A DNA stretch of 64,000 nt from Shewanella sp. Isolate13 (GTDB lineage: Bacteria > Pseudomonadota > Gammaproteobacteria > Enterobacterales > Shewanellaceae): positions 43,923 to 107,922 of the forward strand of contig NZ_JAKEVD010000004.1 in assembly GCF_022398325.1 (NCBI RefSeq), read 5' to 3'. The notes under the pieces were generated by a model. The model ran no database searches. It was not told where the DNA came from and saw nothing but the letters and a program-made list of their open reading frames with translations. This document shows, in pieces, positions 45,548 to 53,799 of the stretch (within the stretch, counting starts at the first letter, position 1; each line of letters begins with the position of its first letter). The position numbers and the translations under genes are program-made.

Positions 45548-47683
45548 CTAGATCTGCCAGTTAATGCCGACAAACACCTGACGGCCAGCCTGTGGTAGGG
45601 CTTCGCTCTGGTCGTAGTTTTCGTCAAGTAGGTTAGTCGCGCGTAGATATAGCTCTAGCTTATCGCCCATTAGCGGCTGCACTAAGTTAACATCGACCAA
45701 GGTGTAGTCCTCTAGCGACTGCTCAACTAAGACCTTGTTACCATCGACTTTCTGCTGCGCGTAGTACACCTGATCCATGATGCGCTCAACATTTAAATTA
45801 ACTCGCATCTCAAATGGCAATACATATTCAGCCTGGAAGCGTACCTGATGCTTAGGACGGTATTCCAAGGTCTGCATCGCCTCTTCTGCGCTCTTATCTT
45901 CGGTGTCTAAGAAACTATAAGACACCATCATCGAGAGGTTATCAAAGCTGTTGTTTTCTAACTGAATATCGACGCCTTTAAAGCCGTAGCGTCCCATATT
46001 CTGGTAAACACCATCGAGATCTTTAGCGATATAGTCTTCGGCATCTGTGTAGTAACCCGCGACATTCAACTCGGTAGCGTGACCAAGCTGTTGCTGTAGC
46101 CCTAGCTCATAGTGCTGAGATGTCTCAGCCTGCAGCTCGGCGTTACCCGAAGATTGCGCATATAGATTACGCATAGATGGGAAACGTACTTTACGTGCTA
46201 CACCCATGTTAATGCGCGTATCTTCTAGCGCCTGCCAGTAACCCGATAGTTGACCCGAATAGTCGTTTTCAGACTCATTGAGACGATCTTGATCATGGAA
46301 AGCACCGCCTAGAGTCACACCATAGTTATTGCCTTGATATTGGTATTCCAAAGCAGCAGTGTATAGCCAAGAGGAATCGTCGAAGCTAGCATCGCCGTTA
46401 CCACCACCGGTTCCGCCACCATTGCCACCACCTGAACCACCGCCGCTTTCGCCACCAGTATCACCGCCATTACCGCCACCAGTACCGCCACCAGTACCAC
46501 CGCCGTTGCCACCACCAGAACCACCTCCGCTACCGCCACCGGTTCCACCGCCAGTTCCGCCGCTATAAGCCGCAGCTGCATTTGGCGTTACGGAATGAGA
46601 TTCCCAGCTTTGCTTCTCGGCGATCACCGCAGTGGTCAATAGCCCGGCATCATCGAAGTTAGAGATAAACTGCAAGTTACCGCCCTGAACGATAGAGCGA
46701 CCGTCTTGTTGAGCCTTAATGGCTTGATAGGTCTTATCTTTATACTGACTCTCTAATACATCACTTTGGTTGTGATAACCAAAACCACGTAAGGTGAACA
46801 TCTCATTGAATTTATGGGCAACACCTAATTGAAAGGTTTTTGCTTGGTAGTCATCGACACGCTCAAACTTAACGCTGCCAGTACCACGTCCATCACGGCT
46901 TGGCTTGCCCCATTCACCATCACGGAAACTCATGTTAGCCATTAGCTGAGTATTGTCGTTAATGAGATAGCTACCTTGGGCGTAGAAGTTATTCAGGGTC
47001 TTATCGGCATTTTCACGCACGTCCCCTTGTTGATATTCGGTGTCTTTGTAATCACTAGACATAGGCCAGCCATCGGTCTGTTGACGCGAGTAGTTCACTA
47101 AGCCTTGCCAGTTATCACCGCTGCCTGCGGCGCTAATGTCACCGTTAAAGGTGTTATCCTGGGCCGCTTCTAAACGACCAGAGATAGCTGGCGCGTTATC
47201 GCCCTGCTTAGTGATAATATTAATCACACCACCCGCACCGCCTGGACCATAGAGTACCGATGATGGGCCGACAGAAACTTCGATAGAGGCAACTTGTGCT
47301 GTTGGAATTAGGCTTGGGTCAAACTGGCCATCTTCGGCATCATTTGCGGGTACACCGTTGATCAGGTAAATCACATGGCGAGCCTTAAAGCCACGGATGT
47401 CGACTCGTGGTGTGCCTTGACCGCCCGTTCTAACGTAGATCCCTGGCACATTCTTAAGGATTTGATCTAGACTCTGAGCACCCGAAGCCTTGATCTCTTC
47501 TTCATCTAGGCTCCAGTGAGTGGTTGCCGCTTCAGTCACAGAGGCTCGCTCACCATGTACCACGATCACTTCCGATACGTTGAGAATAGGGTCTCTTTCT
47601 AGCTCATCTGCTTGAGCTTGGTAGGCCAGAGTCATTGCCAATGCTAATGTGGATACTTTCAGCACTTTTTGTTGTTTTTTCAT
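45548..47683 (-). CDS. TonB-dependent receptor with Gly-rich loop, first gene of ECF operon
   Basis: 711 residues. Signal peptide 1-26, TonB-box-like VSEVIVV, plug domain (SLDQILKNVPGIYVRTGG, PRVDIRGFKARHVIYLING), and a 22-strand barrel ending VFVGINWQI. Residues 374-430 are an almost perfect GGGX array (X = T, S, N) encoded by a 12-bp-periodic sequence, probably in an extracellular loop. Position before an ECF transporter means it takes a scarce nutrient across the outer membrane for that transporter. No Fur box or known riboswitch was found upstream. Confidence 0.92.
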   Translation of the reverse strand: MKKQQKVLKVSTLALAMTLAYQAQADELERDPILNVSEVIVVHGERASVTEAATTHWSLDEEEIKASGAQSLDQILKNVPGIYVRTGGQGTPRVDIRGFKARHVIYLINGVPANDAEDGQFDPSLIPTAQVASIEVSVGPSSVLYGPGGAGGVINIITKQGDNAPAISGRLEAAQDNTFNGDISAAGSGDNWQGLVNYSRQQTDGWPMSSDYKDTEYQQGDVRENADKTLNNFYAQGSYLINDNTQLMANMSFRDGEWGKPSRDGRGTGSVKFERVDDYQAKTFQLGVAHKFNEMFTLRGFGYHNQSDVLESQYKDKTYQAIKAQQDGRSIVQGGNLQFISNFDDAGLLTTAVIAEKQSWESHSVTPNAAAAYSGGTGGGTGGGSGGGSGGGNGGGTGGGTGGGNGGDTGGESGGGSGGGNGGGTGGGNGDASFDDSSWLYTAALEYQYQGNNYGVTLGGAFHDQDRLNESENDYSGQLSGYWQALEDTRINMGVARKVRFPSMRNLYAQSSGNAELQAETSQHYELGLQQQLGHATELNVAGYYTDAEDYIAKDLDGVYQNMGRYGFKGVDIQLENNSFDNLSMMVSYSFLDTEDKSAEEAMQTLEYRPKHQVRFQAEYVLPFEMRVNLNVERIMDQVYYAQQKVDGNKVLVEQSLEDYTLVDVNLVQPLMGDKLELYLRATNLLDENYDQSEALPQAGRQVFVGINWQI
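46381..46567. repeat. 12-bp-periodic microsatellite encoding GGGX
   Basis: Tandem CCACCACCGGTN-like 12-mers, degenerate at the fourth codon, encode Gly-Gly-Gly-Thr/Ser/Asn within the TonB receptor. Copy-number change would alter loop length without frameshift. The opposite strand reads as a proline-rich frame, which is an artefact. Confidence 0.85.
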
Positions 47684-48125
47684 CGAATCTCATCATCCTA
47701 ACGATATAATTTGCAGTATTTTCAAAAACCACCGCTTATCACTCAAGCAAATAAGATCATAAAACAAACTTAGATCGACTAATTTGAACATTCAGGAAAA
47801 GAATGATGACCTGAGCCAGACATATTGACCCACCTTTTACACTTAAGGGACAAAAGGGGGCATAGATGTCACATATTTAAAGAGCTTTGATTTCAACAAA
47901 CTGCTATTTACTCGACTGAAATTGATTGGCTTTCTGAGCAAATCTGAAGCATGTCGATAAAATAGTCAGTGACAGTTCACACAGGCAGAGCAATCGACTT
48001 GACACTGTATGTTCAGACTATTACTTTGTGGTAAAGATTCTTATTACCAATAGTGCGTTGGGTGTATCCCGGTTAGAGGCGGCTTCCTCTAAGCAAGCCC
48101 TTATGATATTTGTGTGGAGTATTTA
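47684..48125. other. Intergenic region between TonB receptor and menF
   Basis: Divergent promoters must lie here. On the minus strand a leader of about 400 bases precedes the TonB receptor and contains CCTTTT...AAAAGG and other short inverted repeats (47830-47866). A regulatory RNA is possible, but no known riboswitch class could be matched by eye. No gene. Confidence 0.4.
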
Positions 48126-49484
48126 TTGACCATCCCCTTGCTGCCTCAAGCTATTAAGTCTTTAACCGACAAAATCAAATCCTTTACTCTCCAGCCAAAC
48201 AGCGACCCAATTGCACAGCTGTCAGTGGTGGTTTCGCCGATCCCAGTGATTGCCTGGTTGGCGGCGCAAACAACCTACCCGAGAGTCTATTGGAAGGGAC
48301 GCGATACCGAAGAAGAGGTCGCCGCCATCGGCTGCTGTAAAGATTTTTTCTTTGGGGAAGATGTCGATGACATCGAGCTGGCGGCCGAATATCAAAAGCA
48401 GCGTGCACTTACCAGCAATCAAGAGATCCGCTATTACGGTGGCGTTGCCTTCGATCGTAAGAATGAAGGCTGGCCAGAGTTCGGCAAGGCTCATTTTGTG
48501 CTACCACGCATAGAACTGCGCCGCAGTGGCAATGAGTATAGATTACTCGTCAATCTCAACTTTAGCGAGAACGCCTTCGCCGAAGAGATTGATAATGCTC
48601 TGCTAGCCCTACAGAAATTAGATTCACCTAAGCCACTCACCCCACCTAACAAGGTGGCATTGATGGCCCGTAGCGATAGACCCGATAAATACCGCTGGAG
48701 CGAGTTGGTCAATCGGGTGACCCATCCAAAGTTTATCGAAGACACCCCTAAGGTTGTGCTATCTCGACTGACTCAGCTCGAGATCAATGAAGAGGTGGAC
48801 CCATGGATGTTACTTGCCTGCTGGCAGGGACGTAATCCAAACAGCTTTCAATTTGGTTTTCAGTTTAGCCCTGAAAGCACCTTTATCTCCTGCACGCCGG
48901 AACGTTTATATCGTCGCCGCCAGAGGGAGCTGTTTACCGAGGCCCTCGCCGGCACAACGGTTCGTGGACTCAACCAAGAAGAAGATAAAGCACTGGCGCA
49001 AGCACTGTTGGACGACTCAAAAAATAGCCATGAAAATCAGTTGGTAAGGCAGCATATTGTCGATGTGCTCAATCCCCTTAGCAACTATGTTGGCGCCGAT
49101 GAGACACCAACAGTATTTAAACTAAGCCATATTCAACATCTGCACCGCTCTATTCGTGCCGAACTAAAAGCTGGCGTGAGTGACTTTCAAGTTATTCAGG
49201 CGCTGCACCCGACCCCAGCGGTTGGTGGCCTGCCAAAAGAGTCGGCAATGAACTTTATCCGTCAGCAGGAAGGCTATGCTAGAGGCTGGTATGCTGGTGC
49301 TTGTGGATATTTCAACAAGTATGAGAGTGAATTCGCCGTCGCTATTCGTAGCGCGCTGATTGAACCCGGTCGTATCAATCTGTTTGCCGGTGCGGGCATA
49401 GTCGCAGGCTCTGAGGCCGACAAAGAGTGGACCGAGTTAGAAAACAAACTCACTACGATTTTGTCCATTTTGACTGAGCTATAA
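48126..49484 (+). CDS. menF: Isochorismate synthase MenF
   Basis: About 452 residues of the chorismate-binding family. Motifs are FSPESTFISCTPERLYRRR, EALAGTTVRG, NSHENQLVRQHIVDVL, LHPTPAVGGLPKESA and YAGACGYF, with the Mg-binding glutamates. It converts chorismate to isochorismate for menaquinone synthesis. TTG 48126 is chosen because GGAG lies seven bases upstream; an in-frame GTG (48114) overlaps that site and is an alternative. No other men genes are adjacent. Confidence 0.92.
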   Translation: MTIPLLPQAIKSLTDKIKSFTLQPNSDPIAQLSVVVSPIPVIAWLAAQTTYPRVYWKGRDTEEEVAAIGCCKDFFFGEDVDDIELAAEYQKQRALTSNQEIRYYGGVAFDRKNEGWPEFGKAHFVLPRIELRRSGNEYRLLVNLNFSENAFAEEIDNALLALQKLDSPKPLTPPNKVALMARSDRPDKYRWSELVNRVTHPKFIEDTPKVVLSRLTQLEINEEVDPWMLLACWQGRNPNSFQFGFQFSPESTFISCTPERLYRRRQRELFTEALAGTTVRGLNQEEDKALAQALLDDSKNSHENQLVRQHIVDVLNPLSNYVGADETPTVFKLSHIQHLHRSIRAELKAGVSDFQVIQALHPTPAVGGLPKESAMNFIRQQEGYARGWYAGACGYFNKYESEFAVAIRSALIEPGRINLFAGAGIVAGSEADKEWTELENKLTTILSILTEL

Positions 49485-49508
49485 CACTTCCTCTATATTC
49501 CATTAAGC

Positions 49509-49538
49509 TCAGCACGCAGAAATTATTCTACGTGCTGA
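49509..49538 (+). terminator. Probable terminator after menF
   Basis: TCAGCACG...CGTGCTGA, extended inward by AGAA/TTCT, lies 25 bases after the stop. The T-rich tract after it is weak. Confidence 0.4.
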
Positions 49539-49579
49539 CATTTACACTTGCTCAAATAAAAATCTGCTCTATAATTTGC

Positions 49580-49700
49580 GCCCCCTACATATTAAGTAGG
49601 GAACGAACCATTATGTTTAACCAAAAAATTGTAAAATTATAGCGATGTTCGCTATTGCGGGTTCCCTCACCCCGCCCGATTTACTTAAAAAGGCCACAAG
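49580..49700 (+). promoter_or_regulatory. Structured leader of the queuosine-precursor transporter gene
   Basis: CCCTAC-N7-GTAGGG forms a first hairpin. AGGGAAC (overlapping its 3' arm) can instead pair with GTTCCCT in the loop of a downstream GCGGG...CCCGC hairpin. A nine-codon frame (ATG 49613, MFNQKIVKL) begins ten bases after AGGGA, and AGCGA-TGT-TCGCT lies between. Mutually exclusive pairings suggest attenuation or a riboswitch. It does not match the preQ1-I consensus by eye. Confidence 0.4.
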
Positions 49701-50360
49701 ATGTTGATGTTATCCCCTGCACAGCTTCGCCGTGCATTACTGCTTTTAGCAAGCTTTCATATTGTTATTATTTGTGCGAGCAACTACCTTGTACAACTTC
49801 CCTTTCAGATATTTGGCTTCCATACCACATGGGGCGCTTTTAGTTTTCCATTTGTCTATCTAGCCACAGATCTAACGGTTCGAATATTCGGCCAACAAGC
49901 GGCAAGAAAAATTATCTTCCTCGCAATGTTACCGGCACTTGTTATCTCCTATTTGATGGGCGTTATCTTCCATCAGGGTAGCTTCCAAGGCGCTGTAGCA
50001 TTACTTGAGTTCAACAGCTTTGTATTCCGCATCGCTTTCGCTAGCTTCGCCGCCTATCTCGTCGGCCAGCTGATGGATATCTTTGTATTTGCCAAACTCA
50101 GAGAGACTAAGTCTTGGTGGGTTGCCCCTTCGGCATCAACTATCGTCGGTAACCTAATAGACACTATCGTGTTCTTCGGCCTAGCCTTCTACGCCTCTAC
50201 CGACACCTTTATGGCAACACACTGGCCTGAAATCGCCACCGTTGACTACGGTTTCAAATTGATTGTGAGCTTAGGTTTGTTTTTACCAGCCTATGGCCTG
50301 CTATTAAAGTTCTTACAAGATAAGATCTTACACAGCAGTACACGGAAAGCGGCGATTTAA
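49701..50360 (+). CDS. yhhQ: Queuosine precursor transporter (YhhQ family)
   Basis: 219 residues with six membrane segments. Family motifs are FPFVYLATDLTVRIFGQQAARKIIF near residues 48-72 and SASTIVGNLIDTIVFFGLAFY. YhhQ imports preQ0/preQ1 for tRNA queuosine synthesis. AAAGG lies eight bases before the ATG. It is preceded by a structured leader and stands as a single gene. Confidence 0.92.
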   Translation: MLMLSPAQLRRALLLLASFHIVIICASNYLVQLPFQIFGFHTTWGAFSFPFVYLATDLTVRIFGQQAARKIIFLAMLPALVISYLMGVIFHQGSFQGAVALLEFNSFVFRIAFASFAAYLVGQLMDIFVFAKLRETKSWWVAPSASTIVGNLIDTIVFFGLAFYASTDTFMATHWPEIATVDYGFKLIVSLGLFLPAYGLLLKFLQDKILHSSTRKAAI

Positions 50361-50363
50361 CGC

Positions 50364-50393
50364 TTAACAACAACTGGACTGACCTGTTATAAT
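50364..50393 (+). promoter_or_regulatory. Sigma-70 promoter of the GNAT gene
   Basis: TTAACA (50364-50369) and TATAAT (50388-50393) are spaced by 18 bases. Transcription would start near 50400, within the left arm of the following long hairpin. Confidence 0.55.
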
Positions 50394-50459
50394 TTCGCCA
50401 ATTCGTTCACCTTTCAGCCTATAGGTTTGGCTGTTTTACCGGGTGAACTGGCGAAATTA
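50390..50459. repeat. 70-base long imperfect hairpin before the GNAT gene
   Basis: TAATTTCGCCA (50390-50400) pairs with TGGCGAAATTA (50449-50459), GTTCACC (50405-50411) with GGTGAAC (50442-50448), and CAGCC (50415-50419) with GGCTG (50429-50433). There is one 4-base bulge. No T run follows, so it is not a classical terminator. It is either a 5' leader structure or a cruciform element. Confidence 0.8.
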
Positions 50460-50473
50460 TTGAGAGTTTGTAA

Positions 50474-50932
50474 ATGTACACCATTGAAATTGAAGCTGTT
50501 ACCGAGTTCACTCCCGAAGTCCTCGAACTGATCCAAACCACCTACTCTATCATCCCAGAATTTGAGCAAGGTTATGCCAGCCAAGAGATCGCTCAGCGCT
50601 TACTCGCAGGCCCTGCACTATTGCTTATTGCCAGAGTAGAAGGTGAGATAGCAGGCTTTAAGTTGGGCTATCAGACTGATGCTCAGGTGTTTTACAGCTG
50701 GTTAGGTGGTGTTGCGCCGGATTTCCGTGGTCTAGGTTTAGCTAAGAGCCTACTCGAATATCAAGAACGCTGGGCGACCGAACAAGGCTACCAACGCATC
50801 GAAGTTAAGACCCGTAACTGCTTCCCTGCAATGCTGAAGATGTTAATCAGCTCCCAGTACCAGATCACTGCAATGATTAGCGATGCGCAGAATCACAGCC
50901 AAAATAAGCTGCACTTACAGAAACAGTTCTAA
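50474..50932 (+). CDS. GNAT family N-acetyltransferase
   Basis: 152 residues. The acetyl-CoA-binding motif A reads SWLGGVAPDFRGLGLAKSLLEYQERWA, followed by IEVKTRNCFPAMLKML. A typical small GNAT, transferring an acetyl group from acetyl-CoA to an amine; the acceptor is unknown. ATG 50474 follows a long hairpin and a good sigma-70 promoter. Confidence 0.9.
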   Translation: MYTIEIEAVTEFTPEVLELIQTTYSIIPEFEQGYASQEIAQRLLAGPALLLIARVEGEIAGFKLGYQTDAQVFYSWLGGVAPDFRGLGLAKSLLEYQERWATEQGYQRIEVKTRNCFPAMLKMLISSQYQITAMISDAQNHSQNKLHLQKQF

Positions 50933-51005
50933 CACTGGCTCTGTGTGAAATTCAAAAAGGTGAGTGAATTAGCTGAAACCCGATAATAAAACTTGCAAAC
51001 ACAAA

Positions 51006-51020
51006 TGAGAATGATTATTA
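51006..51020. promoter_or_regulatory. Fur box of RyhB copy A
   Basis: TGAGAATGATTATTA matches 12-13 of the 14 defined positions of the Fur core TGATAATNATTATCA. It overlaps the promoter TTGCAA (50993-50998) - 17 bp - TATTAT (51016-51021), so Fur-iron would block transcription. Confidence 0.82.
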
Positions 51021-51027
51021 TTAACTT

Positions 51028-51149
51028 GCGTTCCAGAACTCGGGTTAACAAATAAAGTTCTCATCATCTCGATTTGTTAAATGAGTTTTTACAGCACGAC
51101 ATTGCTCACACACTCTTAAGTGGCCAGGATATTATCCTGGCTTTTTTTT
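51028..51149 (+). ncRNA. ryhB: RyhB-like iron-regulated small RNA, copy A
   Basis: The RNA contains the RyhB core GCACGACATTGCTCACAC (from 51094), nearly identical to the E. coli RyhB seed region, and ends in the terminator GCCAGGAT-ATT-ATCCTGGC followed by eight T. Predicted length is about 122 nt. Known RyhB pairs with Hfq to repress messages of iron-using proteins when iron is low. Promoter -35 TTGCAA and -10 TATTAT sit within a Fur box. A second, closely related copy follows 300 bases downstream. Confidence 0.88.
51123..51149 (+). terminator. Terminator of RyhB copy A
   Basis: GCCAGGAT-ATT-ATCCTGGC with TTTTTTTT. It is followed by a second small palindrome TGTCAT-TC-ATGACA. Confidence 0.88.
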
Positions 51150-51301
51150 GTCTGTCATTCATGACAGACAATATTGGATATGAATAAAAAGCGTCATTCA
51201 CAATGTAAAGATTAAATGCTAACAAATTGTTTTATTTGGATTATTAATCAAAGACGCAAAAAGGTGCAATTTTCGTTATCGATTATACTTGCAAGACCAA
51301 A

Positions 51302-51316
51302 TGATAATGATTATTA
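51302..51316. promoter_or_regulatory. Fur box of RyhB copy B
   Basis: TGATAATGATTATTA differs from the Fur core TGATAATNATTATCA at one position. It overlaps the promoter TTGCAA (51289-51294) - 17 bp - TATTAT (51312-51317). Confidence 0.85.
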
Positions 51317-51323
51317 TTTACAC

Positions 51324-51447
51324 GCGTTTCAGGACTCGTAAATAACTTAAAGGCATCTCATCTCCCGCAAGTTAGAGTCTGTTTTATGTAAAGCACGACA
51401 TTGCTCACACACTCTTTTGGCCGAGATATTATCTCGGCTATTTTTTG
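51324..51447 (+). ncRNA. ryhB: RyhB-like iron-regulated small RNA, copy B
   Basis: Same architecture as copy A: Fur-box promoter, divergent 5' part, identical core GCACGACATTGCTCACAC (from 51393) and a terminator GCCGAGAT-ATT-ATCTCGGC with compensating stem changes. About 123 nt. The 5' regions differ between copies (copy A: CGGGTTAACAAATAAAGTTC; copy B: CGTAAATAACTTAAAGGC), so target sets may differ. Confidence 0.88.
51420..51447 (+). terminator. Terminator of RyhB copy B
   Basis: GCCGAGAT-ATT-ATCTCGGC followed by TATTTTTT. Confidence 0.85.
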
Positions 51448-51549
51448 TCTAAAACTCAGCAGAGTAGGAATTTGAAGTCTGCAAATAGACTGCGAGTACA
51501 GGCCTTGCTAAAGCCGAGATGGCTCTCGACTCAGCGCTTACTGAATCTC

Positions 51550-53688
51550 TTACAGCGGTGTCTTATCGTTATGCTTACCGCTAAACTGCAACCCCTCGTA
51601 AGGCGTATTAGTCTGATCTTCGATAGCCTTATGGTACAAGCCGATAGTAAACAAGCTGCCCTTACCTACCTTAGAATTCACCTCAATGGTGCCACCGATA
51701 CGTTTAATAATACCGTAGCTCAATGATAGCCCTAGGCCAGTACCGTCCTTACGAGTGGTGAAAAACGGATCGAAAATGCGATTAAGTTCCTCTTCAGGGA
51801 TCCCTTTCCCCTCATCTTCAACCTCAATCTTAACCCCGATCGGCTCGCCATGTTGCACCCAATCATAGGTGCGGATCCAGATCTGCCCTTTGCCATCCAT
51901 CGCATGAGCCGCGTTTACCACGAGATTAATCAACACCTGCAGTAGTTGCGGACGATTAACTTGAATAGGATAGCTAGCGTTAAGCTCTTGGTTGAGCACC
52001 ACCTGTTGCTTTTGAATCGAGTGCCTTACTAGTACCAACATCTCTTCGATAATCGGCGTGATCTGGTGCATCTCGAGTGGCGCATTAAATTCCCCCGGAC
52101 GGCTGTACTGTAGAAGGCTACGAATAATGGTGCTGATCCGCCCCACCTGCTGAATAACCAGCTCGATCTCCTCTTCAACATCATAGGCTCTATCGCCCAG
52201 CTCGTATTTAAGCAGCTCCATGTTGCCCAAAATCACCGCCGTTGGATTATTGATCTCATGAGCGATACCGGCTGTCAGTTCACCCAGCGCGGTTAGCTTC
52301 TCGTTGATCACCAACTGCTGTCTGGTCTCATTAAGCAGCGCGACGTTAGCTTGCAGTTCTTCGGTCTTCTCCTGCAGGCTGCGAGTTCGCTCCTCAACCT
52401 TAACCTCTAGCTGTTCTGCTGCAGCTTGGATCTGAGTATTTCGGCGCTGCAACAGATCCAGCATGCGATCAAACTGCTCGGCAAGGTTAGAAAGCTCATT
52501 GTCGCTATCTAATCCTAATGAACCTATGCGTAAGTTACGCCCAGATTGCACCGCCTTTACCACATGATGAATGCGCTCAATCGGCTGCAAGAGGCTATAG
52601 GCACCACGATATACCAACCAACCCGATACCAGCAGCACCAGCATCAAGATAGTGCCCAGCTCGATGATATTGAGTAGGTAGTTATGGATAAAGGGAGACT
52701 CAGAAAAACCGGTATAGATCATACCGATGCGCTTACCATTAATATCTTCAAGTGGTGAGTAAGCCGAAATAAACCAGTCGTTAAAAACAAAGGCTCTATC
52801 GACCCATAATAGCCCTTGATTTAGTACCTTCTCTCGCACCTCAGATGATACTAAGCTACCGAGTGCACGACCTTGCTGATCACCTCCCTGAGGGAAGAAG
52901 TGCAGCGGTACGTTAGTGCTGATACGAATATTATCGAGAAAGATGGTCACCGTACCGATTGAACGCTCAGGTAGCGTTCCCTTGTCATACACCAGATCGC
53001 GAATATGGTCGACGATACGGGTATCGCGGTTAAGCATGATGCCGCCATCTAAGTACCAAGCAACATTGCCATTCACATCGGCAATCGGAAATAGGCTACG
53101 ACTTAATAGTCCACGCTTCTCTTCGCCTTTACTTGGCTCCTGTGCTCGCATGGTCTTTATCACGCTCACCTTGGCTCGTTCGGCGAGCGCAGAATCGATG
53201 CGGGACAGACGACTTGGCTCAAGCACCATCAGTCCAGAAAATGGTTCAAGCCCTTCGATATGCGGCAGCATCTGCCTAAGATCGGGATCGGCTGCGGCCT
53301 CGGAGACGCTAACTAAGCGTAAAAAATCTAAATTAAGATCTTTCTTCGCTTGGTCTAGCACTTTTTGTAGATTGTCACGCTGGGCAACAAAGTCGCGGCC
53401 TATTTGTCTAAAGTCATTCTGGAACTGCCAAGACTCCATCACCAACTCTAGCTGGTTTTCTTGGTTAGTTTGAACGGTCACTAGGGTACTGTTTGCCACG
53501 GTCAAGTCGGCCTTAACCTTCATAAACAGCTGCTTACCTGTATAGCTTATATTCCAATAGATGGTAATAAAAACCAAACTCACAAGCGTTAGTAAGATAG
53601 GCAACAAGGTTAAAATCAAGATGCGATAGCGCACCTTCGCCTGCATCTGCTGCCAACTAACACCAAACATATTGGAAAAAAAAGACAC
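51550..53688 (-). CDS. Membrane sensor histidine kinase (NtrB/DctB-like)
   Basis: 712 residues. TM1 about 22-44, a periplasmic Cache-like double domain 45-340, TM2 about 341-361, HAMP about 362-415, coiled coil 418-455, HisKA with phosphorylated H477 (GIAHEINNPTAVILGN) and an HATPase with GTGLGLSLSYGIIKRIGG. The GTG start at 53688 is supported by GGAG six bases upstream. It is paired with the sigma-54 response regulator whose gene precedes it. The ligand is unknown; adjacency to tupABC makes an oxyanion or related signal attractive. Confidence 0.92.
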   Translation of the reverse strand: MSFFSNMFGVSWQQMQAKVRYRILILTLLPILLTLVSLVFITIYWNISYTGKQLFMKVKADLTVANSTLVTVQTNQENQLELVMESWQFQNDFRQIGRDFVAQRDNLQKVLDQAKKDLNLDFLRLVSVSEAAADPDLRQMLPHIEGLEPFSGLMVLEPSRLSRIDSALAERAKVSVIKTMRAQEPSKGEEKRGLLSRSLFPIADVNGNVAWYLDGGIMLNRDTRIVDHIRDLVYDKGTLPERSIGTVTIFLDNIRISTNVPLHFFPQGGDQQGRALGSLVSSEVREKVLNQGLLWVDRAFVFNDWFISAYSPLEDINGKRIGMIYTGFSESPFIHNYLLNIIELGTILMLVLLVSGWLVYRGAYSLLQPIERIHHVVKAVQSGRNLRIGSLGLDSDNELSNLAEQFDRMLDLLQRRNTQIQAAAEQLEVKVEERTRSLQEKTEELQANVALLNETRQQLVINEKLTALGELTAGIAHEINNPTAVILGNMELLKYELGDRAYDVEEEIELVIQQVGRISTIIRSLLQYSRPGEFNAPLEMHQITPIIEEMLVLVRHSIQKQQVVLNQELNASYPIQVNRPQLLQVLINLVVNAAHAMDGKGQIWIRTYDWVQHGEPIGVKIEVEDEGKGIPEEELNRIFDPFFTTRKDGTGLGLSLSYGIIKRIGGTIEVNSKVGKGSLFTIGLYHKAIEDQTNTPYEGLQFSGKHNDKTPL

Positions 53689-53799
53689 CTATACTCCCCC
53701 TAGAGTGATCTCGCCTCATCTATTTAACCAGAGCATGGGATAAGCCCAATCACCATCAAAACCAATGGCTCAATTTTACTTATCCCAGCCTCAGTATTT

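Noticed and set aside
46359..46568. Proline-rich plus-strand frame
   Set aside because: Antisense of the Gly-rich array in the TonB receptor; low-complexity artefact.
49580..49700. preQ1-I riboswitch before yhhQ
   Set aside because: The expected short stem with an A-rich pairing tail is not present; kept only as an unclassified structured leader.
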